Source: JAERML01 sp035687895 (GTDB lineage: Bacteria > Bacteroidota > Ignavibacteria > UBA10030 > UBA6906). From it: 20,985 nt of DNA. The notes under the pieces are model-generated. The model was not told the origin of the DNA. It saw only the letters and a list, made by a program, of their open reading frames with translations, and made no database searches. A program made the translations under genes and the position numbers. Location of the stretch: assembly GCA_035687895.1 (NCBI GenBank), contig DASRUE010000262.1, forward strand, positions 1 to 20,985. The letters are read 5' to 3'. Shown piece after piece: positions 1 to 6,144 of this stretch (position 1 is the stretch's first letter; the number at the start of each line of letters is the position of its first letter).

Positions 1-135
1 TTCATCGAGATCGTCTATAACACAAAACGGCTTCACTCCTCATTGGGGTACTGTACACCCTGTGAGAAAGAAGCTGAATTTCATAAAAAAGAACCCACTT
101 TAGCTATCCAAGAAATTGTCTCAACTGAGGGGTAA
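1..135 (+). CDS. IS3-family transposase OrfB, C-terminal end (partial)
   Basis: Frame 1 is open from the first base to a TAA at 133-135 and encodes 44 residues. The segment YNTKRLHSSLGYCTP is the hallmark C-terminal signature of the DDE integrase-core (rve) transposase OrfB of IS3-family elements, whose usual form is FYNxxRxHSSLGYxxP. The catalytic DDE residues lie upstream, outside the window. In the family, OrfB (or the OrfAB frameshift product) cuts and joins the element ends through a circular intermediate. The fragment shows that an insertion sequence borders the accessory region. The family call is firm; the subgroup cannot be told from this piece. Confidence 0.9.
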   Translation, partial: FIEIVYNTKRLHSSLGYCTPCEKEAEFHKKEPTLAIQEIVSTEG

Positions 136-141
136 AGAGCA
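1..141 (+). mobile_element. Right end of an IS3-family insertion sequence
   Basis: The transposase stop codon lies inside or next to a stretch at about 117-141 that reads TTGTCTCAAC, then GAGGGG, and ends in CA. This matches the general pattern of IS3-family right inverted repeats (TGTCxAAC, a G-run, terminal CA). The left end lies outside the window, so neither the inverted-repeat match nor the 3-4 bp target duplication can be checked. The boundary at 141 is an inference. Confidence 0.55.
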
Positions 142-143
142 TC

Positions 144-407
144 TCTGCACTCACTGAAACGAAAGTCTACCTTGCACACTTGGCTCGATCTGATAGACAA
201 AAGCGGGACTACAATGCAGAAGCGAAGTTGGCCCAATTGTGGACAAGCGCTTCAGTCGCCTTGCGAACATTTGACTATGACTTGGCCGAACGATGCTTCA
301 ATAAAGGAAACTATTGGACGAACCCTGATACCTGGAGCCGATCAGATATTGAAAAAGCTAGGATTCAGATCGATGTCGTTCTTAATGATGCCAAAGCCCT
401 TTTGTAG
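144..407 (+). pseudogene. C-terminal fragment of an unrecognised protein, cut by the IS element
   Basis: One frame is open from the putative IS boundary to a TAG at 405-407. Its peptide looks natural and contains ARSDRQKRDYNAEAKLAQ and later WSRSDIEKARIQIDVVLNDA. There is no ATG and no ribosome binding site; the only in-window start would be TTG at 180. The simplest reading is the 3' end of a gene whose 5' part was removed or separated by the IS insertion. The family is not recognised; it is charged and probably helical. It could instead be a short gene starting at TTG 180. Confidence 0.4.
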
Positions 408-417
408 CTTCACATAG

Positions 418-590
418 AAGAGCCTTTGAACTCGCGTTAGGGATGCGGAAGGTGGCGAGCGAAGCCCGCCAGAAAGATGGCGGGCAGGCGAGCCAGACCC
501 GCCGCTTTTTGCCGGGGCCGAAGCGATAGCGGAGCCTGGAGCAGCCCGACCCGAACGCTCCCCAGTGAGGGGAACGCCACTTAGCAGATT
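418..590. repeat. GC-rich interspersed repeat with hairpins
   Basis: This non-coding stretch is much richer in GC than its surroundings and is full of short inverted motifs. A perfect hairpin lies at 464-485, with arms GCCCGCCA and TGGCGGGC around a 6-base loop. A smaller one is TCCCC-AGTGA-GGGGA near 558-572. Phrases such as GAAGCGATAGCGGAGCC and a GGGAACGCC-like end resemble interspersed intergenic elements I associate with Bacteroidota genomes. That family assignment is from memory, not from an alignment. It separates the IS-truncated gene from the hsdM tail and may have mediated the deletion of the hsdM body. Confidence 0.5.
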
Positions 591-672
591 TTGGATTTCG
601 GAAGGTTGAAGTCGGAAAATGAAAGGACAATCTCCTTCCGCCTTCCAAACTCCGCCATCCACCCTCGTGCCG

Positions 673-818
673 ACCTCTCCATCTCACGGTACAAGCAGAT
701 CGAGCATAAGGAGATTGAGTATGAGAGGCCGGGGATGATCATGGAGAAGGTCATGGCGTTGGAACGTGAGATAGCGAAGGACGTGGGCGAAATCAGAGCA
801 ATGATCGGCAAACCTTAG
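673..818 (+). pseudogene. hsdM: HsdM (type I N6-adenine methyltransferase) C-terminal tail remnant
   Basis: The frame ending at TAG 816-818 encodes LSISRYKQIEHKEIEYERPG followed by a charged helix, MEKVMALEREIAKD. This is the typical end of HsdM methylation subunits: an NLSISRYK-like motif, then a short linker and a terminal helix. All of the catalytic domain (SAM-binding and NPPF/NPPY motif) is absent. The sequence upstream in the same frame (591-672) does not look like HsdM, so the break is placed near 673. An internal ATG at 741 (741-818, 25 codons) could still be translated. The next gene on the strand is the DUF1016 nuclease, and hsdS lies further on, as expected for a type I locus. Confidence 0.6.
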
Positions 819-911
819 TCATTGTGAGGAGTGCTTCTCAACGACGAAGCAATCTCTGATTGAGAGATGCAGATTGCTTCGACCCCCAACGACATGGGGT
901 CTCGCAATGAC
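818..911. repeat. GTCATTGCGAGG-type palindromic repeat, copy 1
   Basis: The element begins GTCATTGTGAGGAG and ends CTCGCAATGAC, so the two ends are inverted complements, with an inner inverted pair AAGCAATCT / AGATTGCTTCG. The same architecture recurs at 3386-3465. The copy starts on the last base of the hsdM-tail stop codon and reaches to 19 bases before the DUF1016 start. An in-frame ATG at 867 lies inside the repeat and is unlikely to be the real start of the next gene. Confidence 0.75.
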
Positions 912-929
912 GTTTTCACACAAGGGTCA

Positions 930-2174
930 ATGGCAAAGAAGAAAACAAAACAGGTTACAGTCGGCCGTCAATACGATGGACTCTTATCCTACGTCAGCGA
1001 GTTGCTGGAGCAGGCACGGCGAACGTCAGCGCGGGTGGTGAACGCCGTCATGACGGCAACGTATTGGGAGGTTGGGAGGAGGATTGTTGAGTTTGAACAG
1101 ACTGGAAATAGGAAAGCGGAATACGGCGAAGTACTCTTGAAACGCCTCGCGCTGGATCTGACGTCCCGTTTTGGTCGCGGGTTCGGTTGGCGCAACATCT
1201 TCCAAATGAGGTCTTTTTATCTTGCATATCCTCACATTTTGCAGACGCCGTCTGCAATTTCATTAAGTGACTCGGATGGGGGAAAATTGCAGACACTGTC
1301 TGCAATTTCTGAGGAGCCAATTCCGCCGACAGTGTCGGCGAAATCTGGAATTCGACAGACACCGTCTGGCAAATCCGGCATTGTGCAGACAGCGTCTGCA
1401 ATATCCGCGACACCGTTGCGTAAATTCAGTCTCTCCGATCTTGGCCAAGCCTTTCCACTTCCTTGGTCCCACTATGTGCGATTGCTGTCCGTAGATAATC
1501 CTCAAGCCCGCGCCTTCTACCAAACCGAAGCCATCCGCGGCGGTTGGTCGGTGCGGCAATTGGATCGGCAGATTGCGACACAGTTCTTCGAACGGACGGC
1601 TCTCTCGAAGAACAAGGCGGCAATGTTGAAGAAAGGTGAGAAGCCACTGGCCGGAGAAGTCCCGACAGCGGAAGAAGAGATCAAAGAGCCGTACGTGCTG
1701 GAGTTTCTTGGACTGAAGGATGAGTATTCCGAGAACGATCTTGAAGAAGCGCTCATCCAGCACCTGGAGAGATTCCTGTTGGAGCTTGGCGGCGACTTTG
1801 CGTTCATCGGCAGACAGAAACGTTTGAGGATTGGCAACGAGTGGTACAGAATTGATCTGCTCTTCTTCCATCGCAAGCTCCGTTGTTTGGTGGTGATCGA
1901 CTTGAAGGTTGGGAAGTTCACGCACGCCGATGCGGGGCAAATGCATTTGTATCTCAACTACGCACGTGAGCATTGGGTGAACACAGGCGAGAACCCTCCC
2001 GTTGGATTGATCCTCTGTGCGGAGAAAGACAGTGCAGTTGCGAAGTATGCTCTCGAAGGATTGCCCAACAAAGTGCTGGCGGCGGAATACAAGCTTGCGC
2101 TGCCGGATGAGAAGAGTCTCGTTCGTGAACTGAAAGAGACGCAGAAGAAACTGAGTGCTGGGAGGAAACAATGA
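930..2174 (+). CDS. DUF1016/YhcG-family PD-(D/E)XK nuclease
   Basis: This 414-residue protein has the two-part DUF1016 layout. The N-terminal helical domain (about residues 10-110) contains YWEVGRRIVEFEQ and WRNIFQMRSFYLAYP. The C-terminal PD-(D/E)XK nuclease domain has YRIDLLFFHRKL with D309 and VVIDLKVGKF with D324 and K326, then GQMHLYLNYA. The family is linked to restriction and defence loci, and here the gene sits between an HsdM tail and HsdS. I chose ATG 930 because the upstream in-frame ATG at 867 lies within an interspersed repeat; AAGGG stands five bases before 930. Residues 104-157 are a low-complexity insert with QT-x-SA units encoded by an array of palindromes. The stop overlaps the next ORF in ATGA, which implies translational coupling. 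The nuclease residues are intact, so it may be active. Confidence 0.9.
   Translation: MAKKKTKQVTVGRQYDGLLSYVSELLEQARRTSARVVNAVMTATYWEVGRRIVEFEQTGNRKAEYGEVLLKRLALDLTSRFGRGFGWRNIFQMRSFYLAYPHILQTPSAISLSDSDGGKLQTLSAISEEPIPPTVSAKSGIRQTPSGKSGIVQTASAISATPLRKFSLSDLGQAFPLPWSHYVRLLSVDNPQARAFYQTEAIRGGWSVRQLDRQIATQFFERTALSKNKAAMLKKGEKPLAGEVPTAEEEIKEPYVLEFLGLKDEYSENDLEEALIQHLERFLLELGGDFAFIGRQKRLRIGNEWYRIDLLFFHRKLRCLVVIDLKVGKFTHADAGQMHLYLNYAREHWVNTGENPPVGLILCAEKDSAVAKYALEGLPNKVLAAEYKLALPDEKSLVRELKETQKKLSAGRKQ
1239..1401. repeat. Array of five palindromes inside the DUF1016 gene
   Basis: Five copies of a GCAGACNNNGTCTGC-like palindrome are centred near 1248, 1296, 1332, 1362 and 1392. The spacings are 48, 36, 30 and 30 bases, all multiples of six. 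Copy 2 has perfect 12-bp arms (AAATTGCAGACA and its complement). Copy 3 is GCCGACAGTGTCGGC, where A-to-C in one arm is matched by T-to-G in the other. Copy 4 is the weakest, with 5-bp arms. Each unit encodes (L/R/V)QTxSA-like residues, and the opposite strand encodes a similar repeat. Confidence 0.85.
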
Positions 2175-2245
2175 AGAAGGTGGTGGAGTTGGAGAGAGAG
2201 ATCGGGAACGAAATTGCAGTCATTACAGACTTGCTAGGGAAATGA
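2171..2245 (+). CDS. 24-aa ORF resembling an HsdM C-terminal helix, coupled to hsdS
   Basis: A strong ribosome binding site (GGGAGGAAACA) precedes ATG 2171. The start overlaps the DUF1016 stop in ATGA and the ORF's own stop overlaps the hsdS start in ATGA, so three genes are chained by four-base overlaps. The peptide contains LEREI and ends GK. Against the HsdM tail at 741-818 I count 11 identities in 24 aligned positions, without gaps. It may be a translated micro-protein, a leader that couples hsdS translation, or the scar of a second HsdM gene replaced by the DUF1016 gene. No function is claimed. Confidence 0.55.
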   Translation: MKKVVELEREIGNEIAVITDLLGK

Positions 2246-3384
2246 GCACCAAACAAATCACACTTGGCGAACTTTGTGAGTTCAGGTATGGTGACAGTCT
2301 TCCTGAGCGGATTCGTATTCCCGGCCCTGTACCTGTTTACGGGTCAAACGGTATTGTTGGTTATCATTCTCAAAGTGTTACCCAAGGTGAAACAATCATC
2401 GTTGGACGTAAGGGTTCAATTGGCGAGGTACACTATTCAGGTGGTCCCTGCTTCCCAATAGACACGACTTACTACATATCGGGGACGAAGCGCGAATGTA
2501 ATCTGAAATGGCTCTACTACATCCTTCGCTCTCTCCGATTGACAGAGCTAAATAAGTCGTCTGCGGTTCCCGGCTTGAATCGAAACGATGCTTACGAGAA
2601 GAAGATCGTCTTTCCCCCACTTCCCATCCAAAAGCAAATCGCAGCCATATTGGAGAAAGCCGATGCGGCACGGGAGAAACGTCGGCAAGCCAACCAACTC
2701 ACCGAGCAGTTCTTGCAGTCGGCGTTTCTGGAGATGTTTGGGGATCCGGTGACGAATCCGAAGGGGTGGGAAACTGTGAGCTTGGCTAACTTGCTTACGT
2801 TTTTGACAAGTGGCTCAAGAGGTTGGGCAAAGTACTATTCAGAATCTGGGGACAAGTTCCTGAGAATTCAGAATGTGGGAAGGAACGCTTTGCTCCTTGA
2901 TGACATTGCTTTTGTTGATGCTCCAAATGGTACTGAGGCAAACAGAACAAAAGTCCAGGCAGGAGATGTTCTTCTGAGTATTACTGCCGATCTCGGTCGG
3001 ACGTGCGTGATACCAAAGGATTTCGGTACCGCTTTCATCAACCAGCACCTCTCCATCTTGAGAACGAAGAGCATCAACCCGGTTTATTTATCGGCCTTCA
3101 TCGCTTCAGAGGGTGGAGCAAGCCAGATCAGAAAACTGGATAGACAGGGTGTGAAATCCGGTTTGAATTTTGACGACATCAAGTCGCTACGAATAATGAA
3201 GCCACCGAATGACCGTCAACAGCAGTTTGCCGCCTTAGTCGAGAAGGTGGAGGGCCTGCCCGCCTCGGAGAATTCACTGAGGCAGGCGGGGCTGAGGGTG
3301 AAGCAGAGGGAGAGTGAGAGGGAGTTGGAGAATTTGTTCAACAGTGTTATGCAGAGAGCATTCAGAGGAGAGCTCATTGGATAA
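2242..3384 (+). CDS. hsdS: Type I restriction-modification specificity subunit HsdS
   Basis: At 380 residues this is close to the usual HsdS length, with two target recognition domains and two conserved helical regions. TRD1 starts ITLGELCEFRYGDSL and ends with the VFPPLPIQKQIAAILEKAD conserved region (about residues 130-150). The central helix ends LQSAFLEMFGDPVTNPKGW, which leads into TRD2. The second conserved region is MKPPNDRQQQFAALVEKVE, then a coiled helix RESERELENLFNSVMQRAF and the end GELIG. HsdS sets DNA specificity and binds two HsdM subunits. Start ATG 2242 overlaps the upstream micro-ORF stop. A 36-bp palindrome (3255-3290) is inserted in frame between the conserved region and the terminal helix. 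With hsdM truncated and hsdR not in the window, the subunit is orphaned locally; function in trans is possible. Confidence 0.92.
   Translation: MSTKQITLGELCEFRYGDSLPERIRIPGPVPVYGSNGIVGYHSQSVTQGETIIVGRKGSIGEVHYSGGPCFPIDTTYYISGTKRECNLKWLYYILRSLRLTELNKSSAVPGLNRNDAYEKKIVFPPLPIQKQIAAILEKADAAREKRRQANQLTEQFLQSAFLEMFGDPVTNPKGWETVSLANLLTFLTSGSRGWAKYYSESGDKFLRIQNVGRNALLLDDIAFVDAPNGTEANRTKVQAGDVLLSITADLGRTCVIPKDFGTAFINQHLSILRTKSINPVYLSAFIASEGGASQIRKLDRQGVKSGLNFDDIKSLRIMKPPNDRQQQFAALVEKVEGLPASENSLRQAGLRVKQRESERELENLFNSVMQRAFRGELIG
3255..3290. repeat. 36-bp palindrome inserted in frame in hsdS
   Basis: The arms CCTGCCCGCCTC and GAGGCAGGCGGG pair over 12 positions with one wobble and one mismatch, around a 12-base loop. 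The length is exactly 36 bases. The related tail copy at 5921-6088 lacks this stretch: it reads V-K-G-L-R where hsdS has E, then the inserted 12 residues, then G-L-R. The palindrome therefore looks like an in-frame insertion. Confidence 0.7.
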
Positions 3385-3385
3385 C

Positions 3386-3465
3386 GTCATTGCGAGGAGC
3401 GCTTCCCAGCGACGAAGCAATCTGAACATGAGAGAGATTGCTTCGCACAAAACGCTCGCAATGAC
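3386..3465. repeat. GTCATTGCGAGG-type palindromic repeat, copy 2
   Basis: It starts GTCATTGCGAGGAGCG one base after the hsdS stop codon and ends CGCTCGCAATGAC. Inner inverted pieces are CGAAGCAATCT and AGATTGCTTCG. It has the same design as 818-911 but is shorter and closer to perfect. It lies exactly between the true hsdS tail and the second tail copy at 3470-3511. Confidence 0.85.
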
Positions 3466-3469
3466 AGTG

Positions 3470-3511
3470 GGTTTGATGCAGAGGGCGTTCAAGGGGGAGC
3501 TGGTGGGATGA
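3470..3511 (+). pseudogene. HsdS C-terminal tail remnant, copy B
   Basis: The frame ending at TGA 3509-3511 reads GLMQRAFKGELVG, almost the same as the genuine hsdS end (SVMQRAFRGELIG). Only the last 13 residues are preserved; the upstream side is replaced by the GTCATTGCGAGG repeat. It has no start codon of its own and is best read as debris of a second hsdS 3' end. Confidence 0.75.
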
Positions 3512-3555
3512 AGACACCTCTTGAAACAAGTATGACAGAATAATACGGAGGAAAT

Positions 3556-4083
3556 ATGCCACAGTTCACTGTCAACCCACAAAGGTTCGATCCTTACAAA
3601 AACTTTAAGTTCCGCGTGAAGTGGGACGGCAAATATGTCGCGGGTGTCAGCAAGATTGGTGAACTCACAAGGAGGACGGAAGTCGTCCGCCACCGTGAAG
3701 GCGGAGATCCGAGCAGCAGCAGGAAGTCTCCGGGCCGAACAGAGTATGATGCCATTACCCTGGAAAGAGGCGTCACGCATGATCTGGAATTCGAGAAATG
3801 GGCAAACAAGGTGTGGAACTATGGTTCGGGATTGGGTAATGAAGTGTCGCTAAAAGATTTTCGTAAGGACATAATCATTGAACTCTATAACGAGGCCGGG
3901 CAGGTTGTTATCGCTTACAAAATATACCGGTGCTGGGTATCTGAATTTCAGGCCTTGCCCACATTGGACGCCAACGGAGCAGCCGTTGCTATCCAGAAGA
4001 TCGTTTTGGTCAACGAGGGATGGGAACGTGACTACGAGGTGTCCGAGCCTCAGGAACCGTCCTTTACAGAACCCGCACAGTGA
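3556..4083 (+). CDS. Contractile injection system tube protein (phage T4 gp19-like)
   Basis: The 175-residue product matches the T4 gp19-like tube family found in phage tails and extracellular contractile injection systems. Visible features are the opening DPYKNFKFRVKWDGKYVAGVSKIG, the conserved SRKSPGRTEYDAITLERGVTHDLEFEKWAN block (about residues 56-85, split here over two strands), and the C-terminal YRCWVSEFQALPTLDANGAAVAIQKIVLVNEGW. In these systems the protein polymerises into the inner tube that is pushed through the target envelope. A strong site, ACGGAGGAAAT, precedes ATG 3556. The next gene follows after 12 bases and belongs to the same system. No sheath gene is in the window, which is unusual because tube and sheath genes normally sit together. 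Confidence 0.85.
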   Translation: MPQFTVNPQRFDPYKNFKFRVKWDGKYVAGVSKIGELTRRTEVVRHREGGDPSSSRKSPGRTEYDAITLERGVTHDLEFEKWANKVWNYGSGLGNEVSLKDFRKDIIIELYNEAGQVVIAYKIYRCWVSEFQALPTLDANGAAVAIQKIVLVNEGWERDYEVSEPQEPSFTEPAQ

Positions 4084-4095
4084 GGGCAGCAGATC

Positions 4096-4680
4096 ATGAA
4101 CGCACCCAGACTTCTGAAAGGCGGTTTTGTTTACTATGGCTCTGGTACGGCCGAAGGGAATGTGATAACGTTTCAGTACAATCCCGAGTTACTCAAGCGA
4201 ACCATCACACCTATCGAAGGTGGCCTCCAACCAAAAGAGACAATCAGGTTCACACTCGAACTTGATGCGAACGATGCGTTGGAACGTGTTGATCAGACAG
4301 CTACCCGCCTCGGACTGTATCCTGCGCTTTCGGCGTTGGAACTTCTTGTGCAGCCACGGGAAAACACTGGTGGCTTTTTTCAAGGCCTCCTTTCATGGTT
4401 GTCACAGCCGAGCAGCTCCTTTGTGGTGTTTATCTGGGGTACGCAACGTGTTGTTCCCGTCCGTGTGCTGGAACTCACCGTATCCGAGCAAATGTTCGAC
4501 CCATCGCTGAATCCGATTCGGGTGAGCGTCGATGTAACGATGGAAACTCTGACCGAAGCTGATCTTAAGGCCAATCCGAAGGCGAAAGCACGTATGGATT
4601 CTTACCGCATCAACAAGGAGAGACTTGCAAGGCAATCAAGCTCCCTCGGATCAGTAGAGGATCTGTTTGAAATATCATGA
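4096..4680 (+). CDS. Afp7/gp53-like contractile injection system protein without LysM domain
   Basis: The 194-residue product starts with a conserved pattern of this family: a short lead, then GNVITFQYNPELLKRTITP, followed by RFTLELDANDAL. A later part, FVVFIWGTQRVVPVRVLEL and SEQMFDPSLNPIRVSVDV, is the beta-rich body. This is the form of the CIS protein related to Afp7/Pvc7 (T4 gp53-like), which links tube and baseplate. The LysM module often found at the C-terminus of these proteins is absent; the protein ends with a charged helix. It lies 12 bases after the tube gene and is probably cotranscribed. The family assignment is from recalled motifs and needs a profile search. Confidence 0.7.
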   Translation: MNAPRLLKGGFVYYGSGTAEGNVITFQYNPELLKRTITPIEGGLQPKETIRFTLELDANDALERVDQTATRLGLYPALSALELLVQPRENTGGFFQGLLSWLSQPSSSFVVFIWGTQRVVPVRVLELTVSEQMFDPSLNPIRVSVDVTMETLTEADLKANPKAKARMDSYRINKERLARQSSSLGSVEDLFEIS

Positions 4681-4778
4681 CTTGATGCCGCGGGGGTTTA
4701 TCTCATCGCGGACTCCCTTGGCAAGAGGACAAAGTTGACAGTGGTCGAGCCAAACTACAAGCAAAAGGAAATAGGAAC

Positions 4779-5705
4779 ATGAGAACATACGTCGTCTGCA
4801 TGGACGGAACCTGGAATCATCCGGGGCAGAGGGACATTGATCCAATCGAGGAGAGTGAGCGAGTCAGTGAGACCAATGTTCTGCGCATATATCGTTTTCT
4901 CACCGGAATTCTCCACACGGGAAATGTGCCAGTCCATTACGGCATGGTGCGTCCCCTCTGCGCTTCGTTTAGCGCGTCGGACAGTCTTGGAGAAGTTCTT
5001 TATCTGAACGGAGTCGGCAGCTCTGGCACTGTCGTGAACAAAGCTTGGGCGGGTGCAACCGGGACCGGCACATCGGAGAGGATCATGGATGCATATCGGT
5101 TCTTGGCCGAAAGACATGTCTCTGGGGATCGGATCTTCGCATTTGGATTTAGCCGGGGAGCATTTGCGGCCCGTAGTCTCGCTGGCTTTCTGCAGTATAT
5201 AGGACTGCCTAAGGTGCCCCGAGTATTGGGCGAAGAAGAACTGGAAGACTACTTCCGATTATATCGAGAACGGGGGGCTGCAACCTACGGCCCTTCTCTG
5301 GGGCGGAACGCGCAGGTGGACTTCCTAGGTCTGTGGGACACTGTAGGTGCATTGGCCTTCGGAGGTATCCTCAGCAGTTTCCATTTGATCTCGCCTGAAA
5401 ACGTCAATCACGTCGCGCATGCATTGGCTCTGGATGAGCGACGAGGCGCTTTCAAACCTGAATATTGGGAATCCACGGGCAGGGGCCAGGGAGTGGATGA
5501 GGTGTGGTTCCCCGGAGTGCACACGAACGTTGGCGGTGGCTACGCGGAAGAAGGTCTTTCAAATATTGCTCTCGCCTGGGTCGTCTCGAAGGCAGTAGAA
5601 GCCGGGTTGCCGACGAAGAAAGAGTATATTCAAGGCTGGTATGCTGAGATGCCATTGGCCGTGAACGCGACTCATACGGTGAATTTCTCCAGAAGTTCTG
5701 GCTAA
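4779..5705 (+). CDS. DUF2235 (Tle1-like) alpha/beta hydrolase, N-terminal part before a frameshift
   Basis: The protein opens RTYVVCMDGTWNHPGQ, typical of DUF2235. It has the nucleophile elbow FGFSRGAFAARSL with Ser125, the VDFLGLWDTVGA acid segment with Asp187, and WFPGVHTNVGGGY with His248, so a Ser-Asp-His triad is complete. DUF2235 includes the Tle1 phospholipases delivered by type VI secretion. A cytoplasmic or injected lipase role is inference from the family and from the two CIS-like genes just upstream. AGGAAATAGGA precedes ATG 4779. The frame stops at TAA 5703-5705 after 308 residues, but the downstream -1 frame continues convincingly to 5917, so the gene is frameshifted or the sequence has an error. 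Confidence 0.85.
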   Translation: MRTYVVCMDGTWNHPGQRDIDPIEESERVSETNVLRIYRFLTGILHTGNVPVHYGMVRPLCASFSASDSLGEVLYLNGVGSSGTVVNKAWAGATGTGTSERIMDAYRFLAERHVSGDRIFAFGFSRGAFAARSLAGFLQYIGLPKVPRVLGEEELEDYFRLYRERGAATYGPSLGRNAQVDFLGLWDTVGALAFGGILSSFHLISPENVNHVAHALALDERRGAFKPEYWESTGRGQGVDEVWFPGVHTNVGGGYAEEGLSNIALAWVVSKAVEAGLPTKKEYIQGWYAEMPLAVNATHTVNFSRSSG

Positions 5706-5917
5706 TCGGTGAGTTCGCGCGTCGCATTTTCGTTGGCAAGATGAACAGGGTCATCATGGACAACCAGCGTATTCACTCCGATGTTTTCGAGCGAATAAAA
5801 AACTCGCAAGCGGAACCCTATCTGCCCGCTGCCCGCCTCGCTGATGGTAGGCTGATCCCGAGTTCGTCAGATGCCTTTAGCAAAGAGCGAGTTGTTGAAA
5901 CTCCTGATTACCTCTGA
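5678..5917 (+). pseudogene. Out-of-frame C-terminus of the DUF2235 hydrolase
   Basis: In the frame one base earlier than the main ORF, codons from about 5678 to TGA 5915-5917 encode FWLIGEFARRIF, then QRIHSDVFERIKNS and a proline-rich end PYLPAARL...VVETPDYL. An IHxSVxxR motif followed by a Y-x-P-x-L stretch is the usual end of DUF2235 proteins. Joining both parts would give about 379 residues, a normal family length. The shift lies between about 5640 and 5696. No classical slippery heptamer is obvious, so a one-base deletion or a sequencing error is more likely than programmed frameshifting. Confidence 0.75.
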
Positions 5918-5920
5918 GCG

Positions 5921-6088
5921 ATGAAGGGAGCGTTCGAGGTCAAGGGGTTGCGGGCGAAGCAAAGGGAGTTAGAAAAAGAGCTGGAGAATTTGTTTGGGAG
6001 TTTGATCCTTCGACTCGTCCCGACAAGAAGCATCGGGACTCGCTCAGGGCAAGTGCAGAGGGCGTTTAAAGGAGAGCTTGTTCAGTGA
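5921..6088 (+). pseudogene. HsdS C-terminal tail ORF, copy C (55 aa)
   Basis: ATG 5921, three bases after the DUF2235 stop, opens a 55-codon frame. It reads GLRAKQRELEKELENLFGSL, then an inserted 16 residues, then QRAFKGELVQ. Without the insert it matches the hsdS end (RVKQRESERELENLF, then QRAFRGELIG). The insert is a 48-nt palindrome-bearing element that keeps the frame. No convincing ribosome binding site stands before ATG 5921, so expression would need coupling to the gene upstream. It is either a remnant of another hsdS or a short coiled-coil ORF. Confidence 0.65.
6005..6052. repeat. 48-nt in-frame palindromic insertion in tail copy C
   Basis: Compared with the other tail copies, 48 extra bases separate the codons for GSL and QRAF. 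They hold a perfect 7-bp hairpin, GTCCCGA (6017-6023) and TCGGGAC (6033-6039), with a 9-base loop. The flanks CCTTCGAC and GCTCAGGG are partial complements. The length is a multiple of three and no stop codon is introduced. Confidence 0.7.
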
Positions 6089-6144
6089 GTGGCGCCGGTA
6101 TTCAGGGCGCAACAAGATATATCTAACCAACTGGAGGAACCATC

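Noticed and set aside
180..417. Two short overlapping frames read as separate genes (172-417 and 180-407)
   Set aside because: Only the frame ending at 407 looks natural, and it is open back to the IS boundary; the frame ending at 417 is its +1 shadow.
867..929. Earlier start codon for the DUF1016 gene at 867
   Set aside because: The extra 21 codons lie largely in the GTCATTGCGAGG repeat and have no ribosome binding site; ATG 930 begins a typical lysine-rich N-terminus.
1239..1401. Possible CRISPR array
   Set aside because: The units are short palindromes with unequal spacing inside a coding frame, without constant repeats of 25-40 bases or unique spacers, and there are no cas genes.
1263..2171. 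302-codon open frame on the minus strand opposite the DUF1016 gene
   Set aside because: It is a shadow of the nuclease gene; the peptide is rich in Cys, His and Arg and shows no family likeness. Its QTxSA-like pieces come from the palindromes reading alike on both strands.
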